A DNA stretch of 64,000 bases from Paragyromitra xinjiangensis. Taxonomy: Eukaryota; Ascomycota; Pezizomycetes; Pezizales; Discinaceae. Location of the stretch: contig JBCAMK010000020.1 in NCBI GenBank assembly GCA_038503065.1, positions 1,426,001-1,490,000 of the forward strand. The letters are read 5' to 3'. Shown here in pieces: positions 48,532-59,048 of this stretch. How positions within the stretch are numbered: position 1 is the stretch's first letter; every line of letters starts with the position of its first letter. The notes below the pieces were generated by a model, which saw only the letters and a list, made by a program, of their open reading frames with translations, had not been told where the DNA came from and made no database searches. The translations under genes were made by a program, and so were the position numbers.

Positions 48532-49474
48532 ATTTTCGCGGAGGGATTATTCGTGTTAGTGAGGTAGTAAGGATACCAATTTGTTGTTTCTTTTAAAGCG
48601 AAATTATTTCCTTCTTTCTACAAACTTACATGATCCTGTGGACGCGGTCCAATGTCTCCCTAACTCTAATATATGTAGGCATTTTTATGTTTTCTAATGT
48701 CATTAAATACGATTTAAGTAGTCTCGTTTGTCTTTCCGACTAAATCTTATTTTCCGGCGAATATCATGCTCAGGTGTCGCCTAGACCAGTTCTGGACGTG
48801 ACTAAGCCTTTAGTCATCATTAATATTATTCTGCTCCCACAGCATTAAAAGTCAAAGCGATTGAGGGTTCAATAGCTCGGCCATTGGGCCTCAGGCTCAG
48901 AAAGATAAAACGAACAAGATCGGGGAAGCCCAACGTCCTTGCTCGGCCGGGTGTAGTATAACTTCTCCAATCGCTGAAGCCGTTAACTCATTTTAGAAAG
49001 ATGGTTGATTTAGGTACCCTTTTCATTCACAAAGCCGGTTTGGTGAATTCGAAGCTTCTCAATAATCTAGCTCAGAGAAGACCTTCGTATATATGGGCAC
49101 GATTACTTAATTAGGCGTTCACTAATGCTGAGAAATGGTGGGACGAGTCACCACTAAACAATAGTATAATGCAACCCCAAATCAACAAAACCAACCATAC
49201 CATAAAATTAATACAATGACTTCTACCCGATAGCTATTAACTATGCGTAACCGTTAGTATCTCGCTGCTGCTGTAGTCAATCCGGTTGCTTTGAAGTTGT
49301 TTCACAGAGATTTTGGTGGGGCATGGCTTGTTGCAGCAATTCCCAGTATTTAATGAATGCCTAAGTATGGGCATTAGATATGAGCAAGTATCTGAGCTAC
49401 CATCAATCCCCAAAGCAAACGTACTCCACCCCATGCAACGTCTACCATTTCCGACTACTAGGTTTATAGCGATT

Positions 49475-49486
49475 GGGTTAGGGTTA
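49475..49486. repeat. two-unit telomere-like motif
   Basis: GGGTTAGGGTTA on the plus strand. Confidence 0.5.
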
Positions 49487-49673
49487 TGATATCAATAGTC
49501 CGGTCGTAGTGTGCCGGCCGCACCACATCACGGAGTACAACACAGGAGGACCTAACTATCGGATCGTAGAGACTGTTATCTAATTCTAACTTCGATTGGT
49601 TTAGGGGATGCTTGAGGCGGTATACCCAGCTGAGAGATCTGGCTTGAGCTTTGAAAGTTTCCCTTCAAGGCTA

Positions 49674-49820
49674 CAGTGAAAATCGATCATATGGCGAAAC
49701 TAGTGTGTAGCGGACAGGGTGCTTTTAGCAAAGGGACACAATATTCCTATATTGTGTCCCTCAACCAAAAATATACCACTGTCCGCCACACACCAGTCTC
49801 GCCGTATGGCCGGTTTTCAC
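49674..49820. mobile_element. 147-bp inverted-repeat element
   Basis: The ends form a long imperfect hairpin: GTGAAAATCGATCATATGGC on the left against a reversed right end GTGAAAACCGGCCATACGGC, both continuing to GTGTGTAGCGGACAG or close variants. A second short hairpin (GGGACACAATAT / ATATTGTGTCCC) sits in the middle. TA flanks the element on both sides, give or take two bases. Confidence 0.65.
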
Positions 49821-49833
49821 TATTGCGACGGGG

Positions 49834-49903
49834 CTATCCCATAATCCAGTAGAAAATGCTGACCCCCCAAAGTGGCAGTCAGCTTTACCGGATTATGGGA
49901 TAA
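49834..49903. mobile_element. 70-bp internally deleted MITE B relative
   Basis: CTATCCCATAATCCAGTAGA and CTGACCCCCC on the left are followed after about 10 bp by TCAGCTTTACCGGATTATGG on the right. These are the two ends of MITE B (16618-16902) with nearly all of the middle removed. Confidence 0.7.
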
Positions 49904-50860
49904 TCCCTGGGCGGAGATAGTAGATTTTTCTAGTTTCTACGATGCGAACACAAAAAACACACTAAGCCTAATTAGGTTTGGTTCGAGACAAAGTTGAGTA
50001 AGTACATGTAGTTGCAAACAAGAGCATTTAACGGACTAACGCGTGCGTGCGCGGTCAAGTTCTAGGGGACGGAAGCGGAAAAGCCGGGGCTGTTTTAGCC
50101 CGCCCGACAGGTGACAGAGCATGCATTCCAGGCTCCGAATATGCGATTTTCCCAGGAAGGTCAAGGTGGGCTGTGTATCGGAGAGTCGACGTGTAGTCGG
50201 AGAATTCCAACAGACACCCTATGGTAGACGAAGCGATCAACGTGTACCAAATCTTTAAAAAGTTGTAAAAATTAATACATACTAGACAAAACCCTTTGGT
50301 AAGCGACTATATGATCACCTATGGATTTTGTGTAAATGATCGGTTACAGTTCATTTTTTGACTATGTTTCCATTATGATGCCAACAACTGAAATCATTGA
50401 TTTTGTAAAAAAATCCCCAAACCACATCAAGCTGCCCACAGAGTGCCCAACTCATAGAAAGCACCCAATCACACGCTCAGGCCCCGGTTGCATTATAGGC
50501 CATCATATAGGTACACGTTAATCGCTTTGTGCACTATATCACCCTACTCTGCTGAAGACCAAATAGACGACTATTAAGTTATTTTCTCAGTATTCTTATC
50601 CTACCACTACAAATCATAGGCTCGGTACTACCCCCTTGCCGCATCTTGGCGCGCTCCCTACTCAGAGTTTTGAACCGGTCGCGCTAGACCCGACGTACAA
50701 ACCGGTTTCTTCCTCGGATCGTAGGGGCGGATGTCTCCGGTCTTGGCTTCTTCTTAGTGCCAAGATAGTTTAAAATGAAGCCAGCGCTAGCCCTGACTGC
50801 GCAAAGTCTCTGTTTTTCCAGTGATCTCTGCAGGGATTTTATAGGCTGACCCCTTCTCCA

Positions 50861-51010
50861 GCACCCTTTCTCCGCAAAGCAGCCGTCAATGGCACCCTTT
50901 CTCCAGCATGGCAGCCGTCAACGGCACCCTTTCTCCAGCAGGGCAGCCGTCAACGGCACCCTTTCTCCGCAAAGCAGCCGTCAACGGCACCCTTTCTCCA
51001 GCAAGGCAGT
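50861..51010. repeat. minisatellite, five ~31-bp units
   Basis: Five head-to-tail copies of GCACCCTTTCTCCAGCAAGG followed by CAGCCGTCAACG, with small variations (GCAAAGC against AGCAAGGC). The array ends about 15 bp before an ATG that may be the first exon of the adjacent small membrane protein gene. Confidence 0.85.
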
Positions 51011-51175
51011 CGCCACGACTCATTCCATGACTTTGCAGAAACGCTCGTTTATAGAATACATCATCGCCATTCTTTTTTTCCTTATAACTCATGACTTCAC
51101 CAGGCTAGTAAGTCCCTGCCAAATTCAATAGATTCAGCCACTCCTCTTTCAAATTTTTTTGCAGCAACAATAGGA

Positions 51176-51637
51176 ATGTTTTTTGCCCAATACGATCCTA
51201 CCAAAACCCACAGCCTTGCCCCTCGCGATAATGGGCAAGGAGATTTACACAATTGGGGCATACTCGGCGCTGTTACTGGTTTGATCTCTGTACTTATATC
51301 TATTTTTGGCCTTATCCAAGGATTAAAGTGCTTGCGAAAATGGAGACATAGGGTGAGCCCTGAGCCCTAAGACTTAGACAATCAGATCTTCTGACACCTC
51401 ACACAGAAACCCGCATCTCCTTCAGGCCACAACATGCCTGTCCTACCAAATACAAACAACGGCCATACAACGATCAATAACTATCACTTACACCTCACAT
51501 ACACTACTACGGCCCCTTTCGGGCGAGTGTTCGAGTCAGGGGATATAGAAAGAGGTCAGGATTCTATTGTTTTAAACAGGATCCCATCAAGAAGAGCTCC
51601 TACCTCTGAAAGCGTGTTCCCCAATTATCCAAGGTAG
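51176..51637 (+). CDS. small single-pass membrane protein, paralogue 1
   Basis: Exons 51176-51352 and 51407-51637 give at least 135 aa. A polar N-terminal part with PRDNGQGD leads into one membrane segment (GILGAVTGLISVLISIFGLI) and a basic anchor (LKCLRKWRHR). After the intron comes a polar tail: NNGHTTINNYHLHLTYTTTA, then GRVFESGDIERGQDS and IPSRR. The intron splits just after the basic anchor, in phase 0, as in the two relatives at 53618 and 56157. An upstream exon from 51027 would encode a signal-like stretch (RSFIEYIIAILFFLITHDF), but the splice that would join it in frame needs a weak donor, so I start at the ATG at 51176. No function is known; basic residues after the membrane segment suggest a cytosolic tail. 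Confidence 0.68.
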
Positions 51638-53617
51638 TCAACATACGGATGTAAAAGTAAGCCACTTTCACGCTTTTTAAAGGGGTTTAATTTACACGGC
51701 TAATTTTTATGAAGGCTTAATCAACTATGCCCGGCTTAGCGATTTCTTTTAGTGCACGAAGTACGTAAAAAAGTTATATACAAGATTTATTCTCTCTATG
51801 TGCGTAACGAAATGTAGATAGACCACTAAGAGGTCTAATTAAATATGGATGAGATCCAAAGAACAAAGGTTTAGTGATATTATGAGATGAATGTGAAATG
51901 ATCTGGGTTCTGGCGGCGGATCACGAGTAGTCACTCGATGCCTAAACTAGGCGGTATCGGGTCAGCTCAGCCGAAGGGCCCGAATAAACGATTACCTACA
52001 GGCATTTTGGGTAGGCAGCAGTCCACCTCACAGATTATGACAGAGTTATACGAGTTATCACTTTTTTTGCAACCTCCGGCAAATAGTATCTCGTACTGCA
52101 TCCGACAAGATTATTGTAGCAAGCCCCCATTTGTCTTTCAGAGTCTCGGCAAGAGCTTTTGACACCATGCATTGGCCATAGGATTCCGTCTGAAAACTTG
52201 CCCGAGGATGCACTTGTATTCTAATCATGTATAGCCCAATCCATCATGGCGGCGACTACATGTAGTTCCCCCAATACGTAGAATCCCGCTAGATGGGACG
52301 GAAAAGTGTTCCATGCGAAGTAGTTGCACCACATTACGTGTAGTCTCTAAATTGTCTTAGGATTCTCAGCCCCACTTAGTCGGCATGGAAAGGTTTACAA
52401 CTACAAAAACCCAGTGTCATTCTTCCTCTCCAGAAAACCCGGTGCTGTTAGATCTTGCTCCACTCCTAAAGAAACGGAGCGGCTGTAATTCCGCCGTGTT
52501 TCTTTCTGCGCCCACCACCGAAGCCATGTTGATAGCCATCTTCCAATACCGACATAGTGAGACCGATCAAAAATTTTCGCCTCTGCGCGGTGCCACCGCC
52601 GATTGGAATACCCATATCATGCATAGCTTTCACACATGGTTGCAAGATTGTGTTACGACGCAAATGAGTTGTGATCGGGGCGCAGTGTTTAGTCTCTAGG
52701 CAACTGCCAAGCCTGAGGAACTACCTCCTAAATTAGTGCAAGTATATATACCCCGCTCGAGGCTTGGTTTAGCTTTGCGAATTAATTAGTTTTCCTGCTA
52801 TGGCGATGCCGAAATGCCTTGGGCGAAAACCGATAATATCTGACTGTTATTAAGAGCTACGAGAATTGAGTTCAACCAAAAGTGAGAATATACCCATACG
52901 AAATCTTCACAGAGCATACGCTATAGATAGATAGATAGATAAATCATGAGCATACGCTATACAGTAGTCGTCGCGTCAGTACATAGATGTTTCTGTCCGA
53001 TCGATGTTGAGGCTGAACAGTGAGCTTGCTGGTTGCAACCGGAGGCGAAATATAAATGATTCACAACCTGGAGGGGATGTCTTTATTTTAATCTAAAAAC
53101 TCTCAGTTCCCATTCACTTACTCTATTTGGGAGATATATCTATAGATTTGACGCTATTAATTGCCATTTAGGACTGAAAACCCGAGACGGTAGTTGTAGA
53201 CTTTGTTACAGTAGCGCTTATCGCTGCTGAAAAAGCAGATAGAAAGATATACTTGTTTTTTTTACCAGAGCACCATCACCCTCGTAAAGGCTCACTATGT
53301 ATTCGCGCTGCAGGGATTATTCCAAATCACATGACGTGGCCGGATGTATGCCAATGGGCTTTTCGTGCTGCCACCAAAATTATTACAATCACGTGAGATC
53401 TAATTGGAACATTTCACCCACCCCTCGTTCTGGTTGTTCATGCTGCTCTTACAAGAAAAATGCTGGGGATTTGGGGGAAGAGGACCTTATATAAAAGCTC
53501 TCTCGAGTCATGTGATTTCTGTTGGTTCTGCCAGTCCGGCTCGCTCTTTAGTCCTCGTTAGACGAAGAAATACAAGTATCCCGCAAGATTGCTAGGCAGA
53601 TTCTTTTAGAAGGGCCA
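51638..53617. other. intergenic, nothing supported
   Basis: About 2 kb with a GATA microsatellite (52924-52942). A 104-codon frame at 52385 and others show no domain or splice support. Confidence 0.4.
53488..53497 (+). promoter_or_regulatory. TATA box of membrane protein 2
   Basis: TATATAAAAG lies about 120 bp upstream of the ATG at 53618. Confidence 0.5.
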
Positions 53618-54176
53618 ATGATCCCCAGAATTATTTTTTCTAATCTCCTTGCACATTTTAAAACCACCATTCACAGACAATTAATATTCATAGAAACAAC
53701 CTCTATCCAGCACAGCGATATTCATTCATCTTGTATCAAGGCTCGGGATAATGGGAAGGGAAATCAGGAAGGTCTAGGTGGCGGAGATATAGCCGGCATT
53801 ATTACTTGTATTGTCTCTGTTTCGCTTGCTATCATCGGCTTTATCCAAGGGTTGAGATGTTGGCAGAGAAGAAAGCGCAGAGTAACGTCCAATAACCTTT
53901 AAATATACTGGTCTCGTTCTAACGTGTTTTCATTCATAATTTCAGACTGTCCGTAGAGATATAGAGACACTCGCATCTCATACGGATCCAGATGCGTCTG
54001 GTCCACCAATTGCAATCAATAATCAGACTGCGACCAACAATGCTCAGCTGTACTTTACCTACCGAGCTACAACGCCGACCCGATTTTCTGACCCAGGAGA
54101 GACAAGGGACCCCCGACGGTCGGTTGCTTTTGGTGTGACTCCGCCAAGCAGGGTCTTAACATGGCCACCGTGCTGA
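53618..54176 (+). CDS. small single-pass membrane protein, paralogue 2
   Basis: Exons 53618-53881 and 53946-54176 give 164 aa. The 64-nt intron has GTAACG, TTCTAACG and CAG, all consensus-like. The N-terminal region is polar and ends with ARDNGKGNQEGLGGGD. One membrane segment follows (IAGIITCIVSVSLAIIGFIQ), then a basic anchor (RCWQRRKRR). The second exon, exactly as long as in paralogue 1 (231 nt), encodes a tail with GPPIAINNQTATNNAQLYFT, YRATTPTRFSDPG, then RRSVAFGVTPPSR. The first 40 residues could be a longer leader or read-through of a missed exon. This is the best-supported member of the three. Confidence 0.75.
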
Positions 54177-54850
54177 GGAAGAAGCATCACATGATTCTAA
54201 ATGTCTCTTGGTTGAGGTAGATCGAAGTTAGAGGTACTCGAGATCAATCTGTTTTCTGGAGAGAAGAAAAACTTAGTACTAACCAGTTTCAGATGAAACG
54301 ATTGTAGGAGTAGTAATTGGCACAATTCGACCGGGCATACATTCACGCATCTATAAATATTGTACATGTCATATCCTTGTTTGTTTCGGCCGCGGTTGCT
54401 GCTGTAAAGAAGGCGGTAATGCTTCATATCGTCCTGGGCACTCTAGGTATGCATCTAAAGTATAGATGGGGTAAGCTGGTGGAAACTTCGAAAGGAAACA
54501 ATGTAAATAGAATCCTCATCATGTATTGACTTCCCTTACATAGTTATAATCTCGTAGACAGAGTATTAGGATCAGCCAGCTACGGCTAAACGCACTAAAC
54601 GTCCACCAGAGTAGCTTGCCGTTTATAGGCTTCTGGTATAACTAGCTAGCCCTGGGAGAAAAACCGGTTTTGGTGTTGAGGATAACTACATGTAGAAACC
54701 ATAACATCAATACTTGACTTCCAAGAGAGGAAAAACGTTCAAGATACCATGTTTCTGATGGGTTTGTATGCTATATATGTACCATAAACAACTGTGCTCC
54801 GACTATGCTCGCAATACTACCTTCCATGCCAGAGAGCTCTCAATATAGTA

Positions 54851-55031
54851 CAGGGTGACACGGTGGTGGATATGGTCGGACGGCGGACAGGGGTTAGGCT
54901 TGGCAAGGACTATTGAGAGGGTACAGGACTATAAGAAAGGTACTGAAAATCAGTACCCTCTCAATAGCCCTCGTCAAGCCTGACCCCTGTCCGCCATCCG
55001 ACCGTATCCACTATTCGGCCGTGCCACCCTG
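54851..55031. mobile_element. 181-bp foldback MITE with TA flanks
   Basis: It starts CAGGGTGACACGG and ends CCGTGCCACCCTG, with TA directly outside on both sides. Nearly the whole length is an inverted repeat: GGACAGGGGTTAGGCTTG against CAAGCCTGACCCCTGTCC, and CTATTGAGAGGGTA against TACCCTCTCAATAG. The CAGGG start and TA target fit a Tc1/mariner-type non-autonomous element. Confidence 0.8.
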
Positions 55032-55330
55032 TACGCTATGTTAGTTAAAGTGTGAAAAAAATCCTAAATACTCCCGGATTTTCTACAAAGTTATGGCTCA
55101 AAATTTAAAGGTTGCCCTGTCGAACTGAGGGAGCTGGAAGGGGTAAGCGACTGGTGGATTTGCTATGTTCTTGGTGGGCATGGTCAGAGTGCGGTTGTAA
55201 AGCCTAAACCTATCAGACTTACCCCTACACCCGTAGTACAGTCACTCTTGGCCACTCGATGAAACTGGGCATTTGGCGAAACTTGCTGTGAAAAAGTGAA
55301 AAACTACGAGCCCCCAGGCTTCAAGCCAGG

Positions 55331-55435
55331 AAACAGCGGGCTCCTATGCCCAGTTAGGAGTCTCAGTTTTGCTCACTTGACCAATAAGAAGACTCGCCCC
55401 CGACAGGGGGGTCAGCTTTACTGGACTATGGGATA
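55331..55435. mobile_element. MITE B relic, right end only
   Basis: From CTCCTATGCCCAGTTAGGAG through TCTCAGTTTTGCTCACTTGA to GGGGGGTCAGCTTTACTGGA it follows the right third of MITE B at 16800-16902, with few substitutions. The left end is not found here. Confidence 0.75.
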
Positions 55436-55645
55436 CCGTATATACTGTCGAAATACGACCCAGCTATGCCCTGAGCTAAACCCGATATGGCGTCAAATGG
55501 CAAAAGCCACCAGAACTCTACCACTCAGAGGCTCGCTCGCCGTGCAAGCCACGTAACACTGCACGTTGTATTGGTCAAGCCACTGATGCAGAGCGGGGCC
55601 GTATTTCGACAGCACATACAGTACCTACCGAGACGGCATTCCCTT

Positions 55646-55687
55646 TTAAGATGCTTAAGATGCTTAAGATGCTTAAGATGCTTAGGG
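55646..55687. repeat. 9-bp microsatellite
   Basis: Four tandem copies of TTAAGATGC followed by TTAGGG. Confidence 0.85.
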
Positions 55688-56156
55688 TTTTAGGCGCCAA
55701 GTCATCACCTCCCCAATTTCCCATTTCTATGGCGGTCAAACCATCTAGCCCTCCTAACTTTCCAAACTACCACAGCATACATTTCCCTATCCCTTACGCT
55801 AGTAAAGCTACCGACTAGTTTGGTGGCTGAGTGCAAGGTCTCATTTTAGCCCCATATCCGGCTAGGAAACTCCTCAATACAGCAAGATCGTCCATTTATC
55901 TGTCTGATCGAGGTTGACATATTTTGCAGCCTCTGAGCACCATCGTAAGGGATACGGCACACGAATAAGTACAGTCTTGTCAAAAAAGTCCTGGCACCCC
56001 CAAAGCTCGACCGCTGGAGAATTTAGACCACAGCTTACGCAGCTTACGCAGTAAGTAGCGATAAAAATTAAGAGGATATTATTTACCACTGCGGGATCTA
56101 TAGAATTTACCCTTTTATCATCTGCCCTCTAGGTTGCTCTCGGTTGCAGTGTCAAA

Positions 56157-56713
56157 TTGACAAGTCTTTTCTTGCGGGACTTCATCTACAGTCACGCCCC
56201 AAAACTCAGCCACTTTACCAACTTCCCCACAATGGAGCAAACGCTGGACAATCGTAATCTTTCTAAGATATCTCCCCGAGACAGCAATGGTAACGGCCTG
56301 GATGGTAATGGTATTTCCGGGACCACGCTTGGAATTATTTCCATCATAATTGCGATCGTTGGGCTAATAATAGGGAGGAAACTCAAGCGCAAGGTAAGCC
56401 CTGCCCTAAGCCCTGAGCCTCAACTATTTTACTAACACGATCCTGCGGAAAGTCAACTCGATCAGAAACACCCCATCCAGAAAACCGGCTCGTATATAGT
56501 GGAAATACAATTGCCAATAACGTTTATATGTACCCCCAAGTATTCGTATTCAGACAAACCGCATATCGCCAAGGGGTATCTACTCTCGACGATATGGAGT
56601 TAGGTTTCGTCCAGCGAAGCCTAATCGAACCAAATAGATCTCCGCCAAGTGTTGACCCGATATGGCCGGGGCATAGAAATCTTAATGGGTCACACGAGAG
56701 GGAGTTCGTGTGA
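56157..56713 (+). CDS. small single-pass membrane protein, paralogue 3
   Basis: Exons 56157-56393 and 56453-56713 give 165 aa, or 140 aa if the ATG at 56232 (MEQTLDNRNL) is used, which matches the relatives better. The N-terminal part has SPRDSNGNGLDGNG, the membrane segment is GTTLGIISIIIAIVGLIIG and the anchor KLKRK. The intron after the anchor has GTAAGC, ACTAACA and AAG, in phase 0 like the others. The tail is more diverged: NTIANNVYMYPQVFVF, then RQGVSTLDDMELG and PNRSPPSVDP. So the family keeps the N-terminal Asp-Asn/Gly motif, membrane segment, basic anchor and intron place, while the tail varies. The function is unknown. Confidence 0.7.
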
Positions 56714-57701
56714 TTGGCCTGCGATCGAGAAGTAACGGTGGGTGCACCCTTTATCCCAGGGTATTGAGCTACCACACTATGCATACTAACTATTCAATAG
56801 CACGACATCAGATAGTCTCGATTCCAGACCTTTTGGGAAAATCGCTATTTATTTTGGGTGGTTGACGCGATTTTTCGTGTAGGGAGAATCCAGATTTTAA
56901 ACACCAAATATTGAAAAAAATCTGGGCGACTGCAACGTGGGCACGAGACTAGACATCAGATTGCTAGCAACTATAAAGTGTCTTTAAAGCAGGAGTTTGG
57001 CATGGTTTATGTTTTTTTTTCGGGCGTTTTTTCTCTTTTCTCTAATTTCTTTTCTCCTTTCATGGCTTTCTTGTTTCCCCTTTAGATGATACTTTATTGG
57101 ATTAAAATATTTCTTCCCACAGCACGAAGCCTCATAACTTGATGTATTACCGATGGTTATTGCATCGATACCGCAGAACTCGACGTTTCTCTACAGCTAC
57201 ATGCGTACTTCCCGAAAACCTTTCCAGAGCTCAAATAACTCCAAGTTTATTTCTCATATCTTGCTAGACGACATGCTGACTCTCCGGCCGGTTTGTAGTT
57301 GGAATGGATGATAGTACGAGACTTAATTTTTACATAGACTGCAGGCCCGTATAGATAGACTCCTGACACTCGGTCCGTGCCTGTACCTGAGCTCGGGCCT
57401 GACTTCAGTTCGCCCCCAGGAGACTATACTAGTACCATGCGAGATCTATTCCAACATGGTGTTTTAACTGTTTATGGACTAGTTTTCGGTCGCATAGCGC
57501 TCGTATGTCGCCATGTGGTCCCTCATCTACCCTCTTTGCTGAGATTCCTACCAATAATTTCTGCGAGTCTATTTTACGACCATTTAGATATTAATATTAA
57601 GGTAAGAATAGCTACGTATATACAGGATATTAATACTAAGATTAAGACTAAGATTAAGACTAAAATTATGCTACGCCTTGATACTACCAGCCGACTAAGC
57701 G
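56714..57701. other. intergenic with one repeat element
   Basis: It contains the inverted-repeat element at 56814-56951 and a simple tract of AAGATTAAGACT type (57629-57664). A 112-codon frame at 57377 runs into that tract and is not credible. Confidence 0.45.
56814..56951. mobile_element. 138-bp element with 10-bp duplication, copy 2
   Basis: The termini AGTCTCG and CGAGACT are inverted. The direct repeat GACATCAGAT stands immediately before the element (56804-56813) and immediately after it (56952-56961). A 10-bp target duplication is characteristic of Mutator-like elements. Inside, AAAATCGC ... GCGATTTT can form a hairpin; this is the part missing from the copy at 9932-10032. Confidence 0.8.
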
Positions 57702-58661
57702 CTACCTATTCCTAACCCCAAACCGAAACCCCCGATTTATCGCAATTTCCAGCGCCGTAACCCCCCGCGAGTCCTTCAAGCAAATATCCGCCCCCTCATC
57801 CAGCAGCAAGTTCAAAACATCCGGCGAATCCCTCTCCACCTCATCCAACGCAGCGATATGAAGCGCTGTCCTCCCTTTCTTATTCTGCACATCGATACCA
57901 ACCCCGCTGTCCAGCAACAACTTGATCGCATCACACGCGCCGTCGAGGTAGCATTGCGCTAGCAAGTGAATCGGCGTATTCCCCCAATAATCCTGCGCGT
58001 TAACATCTGCGCCTTTCTCAAGCAGCAAGCTGATCCCGGGGACCAACTCGCTGTTAAAAACCCGGTTACCCTGGGCGGCCCAGTGAAGCGCTGTCTTCCC
58101 CCTTTCGCAGCGACGGTCGATATCCGCGCCTTCATCAATCAAGAGTTCCGCGACAGCGATATTACCGAATTGGACTGCGAACTGTAGCGCTGTTTGGTCC
58201 GCTTGATATGTACCCTGATCGATATCGCAACCGTGGTCGAGGAAGATCTTCACCATTGATTCCTGGCCTGACAACGCGGCGCAGTGGAACGCGGTCTGCC
58301 ATGCGTCGTCGTGCGCGTTGATGTCCACGCCTTCGCGCTTCAGGAAGAATTTCGTCATTTCTTCATTATCGACGAGGACGGCGTGGTGGAGTGGGGTCTG
58401 GTTGAAGGAGTCGCGGACGTTGATCTGGGTGCCGTTGGAGAGGAGGATTTCGGCTAGGGATTTGTAGCCCTTTTCGGCGGCCCAGTGGAGGGCGGTGATC
58501 TTGCGGTTTTGGTGCTTTTGGATGGAGAGGAGGGCGGTTTCGAGGAGGGGGATTAGGAAGGTGAGGTGTGGACAGGCTTCGAGGAGGTCTTTGAGGGAGG
58601 GTTCGGAGAGGTGGTGGGCGATTCGTTGGAGGAGGTGGGTGGGGAGGTTGAGGAATTGCAT
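57702..58661 (-). CDS. F-box/ankyrin repeat protein
   Basis: Single exon, 319 aa. The first 45 residues form a short F-box-like helix set (FLNLPTHLLQRIAHHLSEPSLKDL in two parts, ending LLEACPHL). Seven or so ankyrin repeats follow (TALHWAAEKGYKSLAEILLS, TPLHHAVLVDNEEMTKFFL, TAFHCAALSGQESMVKIFL and so on). The last repeat starts TALEIAINRG. These proteins are frequent in moulds and are assumed to recruit targets to SCF ligases. The start codon follows an (AAT)n run that would sit in the 5' untranslated region. Its repeats are diverged and unrelated in detail to the receptor arrays of this window. Confidence 0.82.
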   Translation of the reverse strand: MQFLNLPTHLLQRIAHHLSEPSLKDLLEACPHLTFLIPLLETALLSIQKHQNRKITALHWAAEKGYKSLAEILLSNGTQINVRDSFNQTPLHHAVLVDNEEMTKFFLKREGVDINAHDDAWQTAFHCAALSGQESMVKIFLDHGCDIDQGTYQADQTALQFAVQFGNIAVAELLIDEGADIDRRCERGKTALHWAAQGNRVFNSELVPGISLLLEKGADVNAQDYWGNTPIHLLAQCYLDGACDAIKLLLDSGVGIDVQNKKGRTALHIAALDEVERDSPDVLNLLLDEGADICLKDSRGVTALEIAINRGFRFGVRNR

Positions 58662-58939
58662 TATTATTATTATTATTATTAATTTTTATATTTTGGTGGA
58701 GGGATTAGCTCTACTCTGGGTAGAGTAAGTATCGTGCTGTTCGCTGTTTGCTATTTGCTATTAGTACTGCAGGCAACTAAAGGTGGTGAGCTGCACTGGA
58801 CTGCGCGGATTTCCTTGCTGCAGAGCATAATGCGCCAAGACCCCCTGCCAAGACGGAGTTTCCCCGTGTTTTGGTGGTTCGCTTGGTTGAAACGCGTGCG
58901 CACGTGGTGTCGTGATCGGCACGTGTGTTAATTACGATC

Positions 58940-58952
58940 AGGGTTAGGGTTG
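58940..58952 (+). repeat. two-unit telomere-like motif
   Basis: AGGGTTAGGGTT in an otherwise unique intergenic sequence. Confidence 0.55.
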
Positions 58953-59048
58953 TGATACAGAATGATGGTTCGATGTTACACGGCCTCTCCGTCTGGAGCG
59001 CTCGGTTCTGCCTTCACCCCACAAATGTCTAAATAAATAGCTATAAAC

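Larger units (their letters stand above)
48532..51026. other. gene-poor stretch with hairpin elements
   Basis: Apart from the two hairpin elements, the telomere-like motif and the minisatellite listed separately, no gene is recognised. Confidence 0.45.
54177..56156. other. intergenic rich in element relics
   Basis: Two inverted-repeat relics, one motif of the MITE at 4511 (55214-55236) and a microsatellite are listed separately or in findings. No gene is supported; a 70-codon frame at 54317 has two hydrophobic stretches but no splice or family support. Confidence 0.4.

Noticed and set aside
50889..51131. 80-codon frame through the minisatellite
   Set aside because: Most of it is translated repeat, and no family or conserved start was seen. 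Only its last 27 codons might be a real first exon.
52385..52699. 104-codon plus-strand frame
   Set aside because: No domain, no splice context and a similar-length frame on the other strand; chance is likely.
54317..54529. 70-codon frame with hydrophobic stretches
   Set aside because: Lacks the motif, intron and tail of the neighbouring membrane protein family.
55293..55345. tRNA-like fold near the MITE B relic
   Set aside because: An anticodon-like hairpin was suspected but no proper A/B boxes or acceptor stem can be drawn. No tRNA was found elsewhere by eye either.
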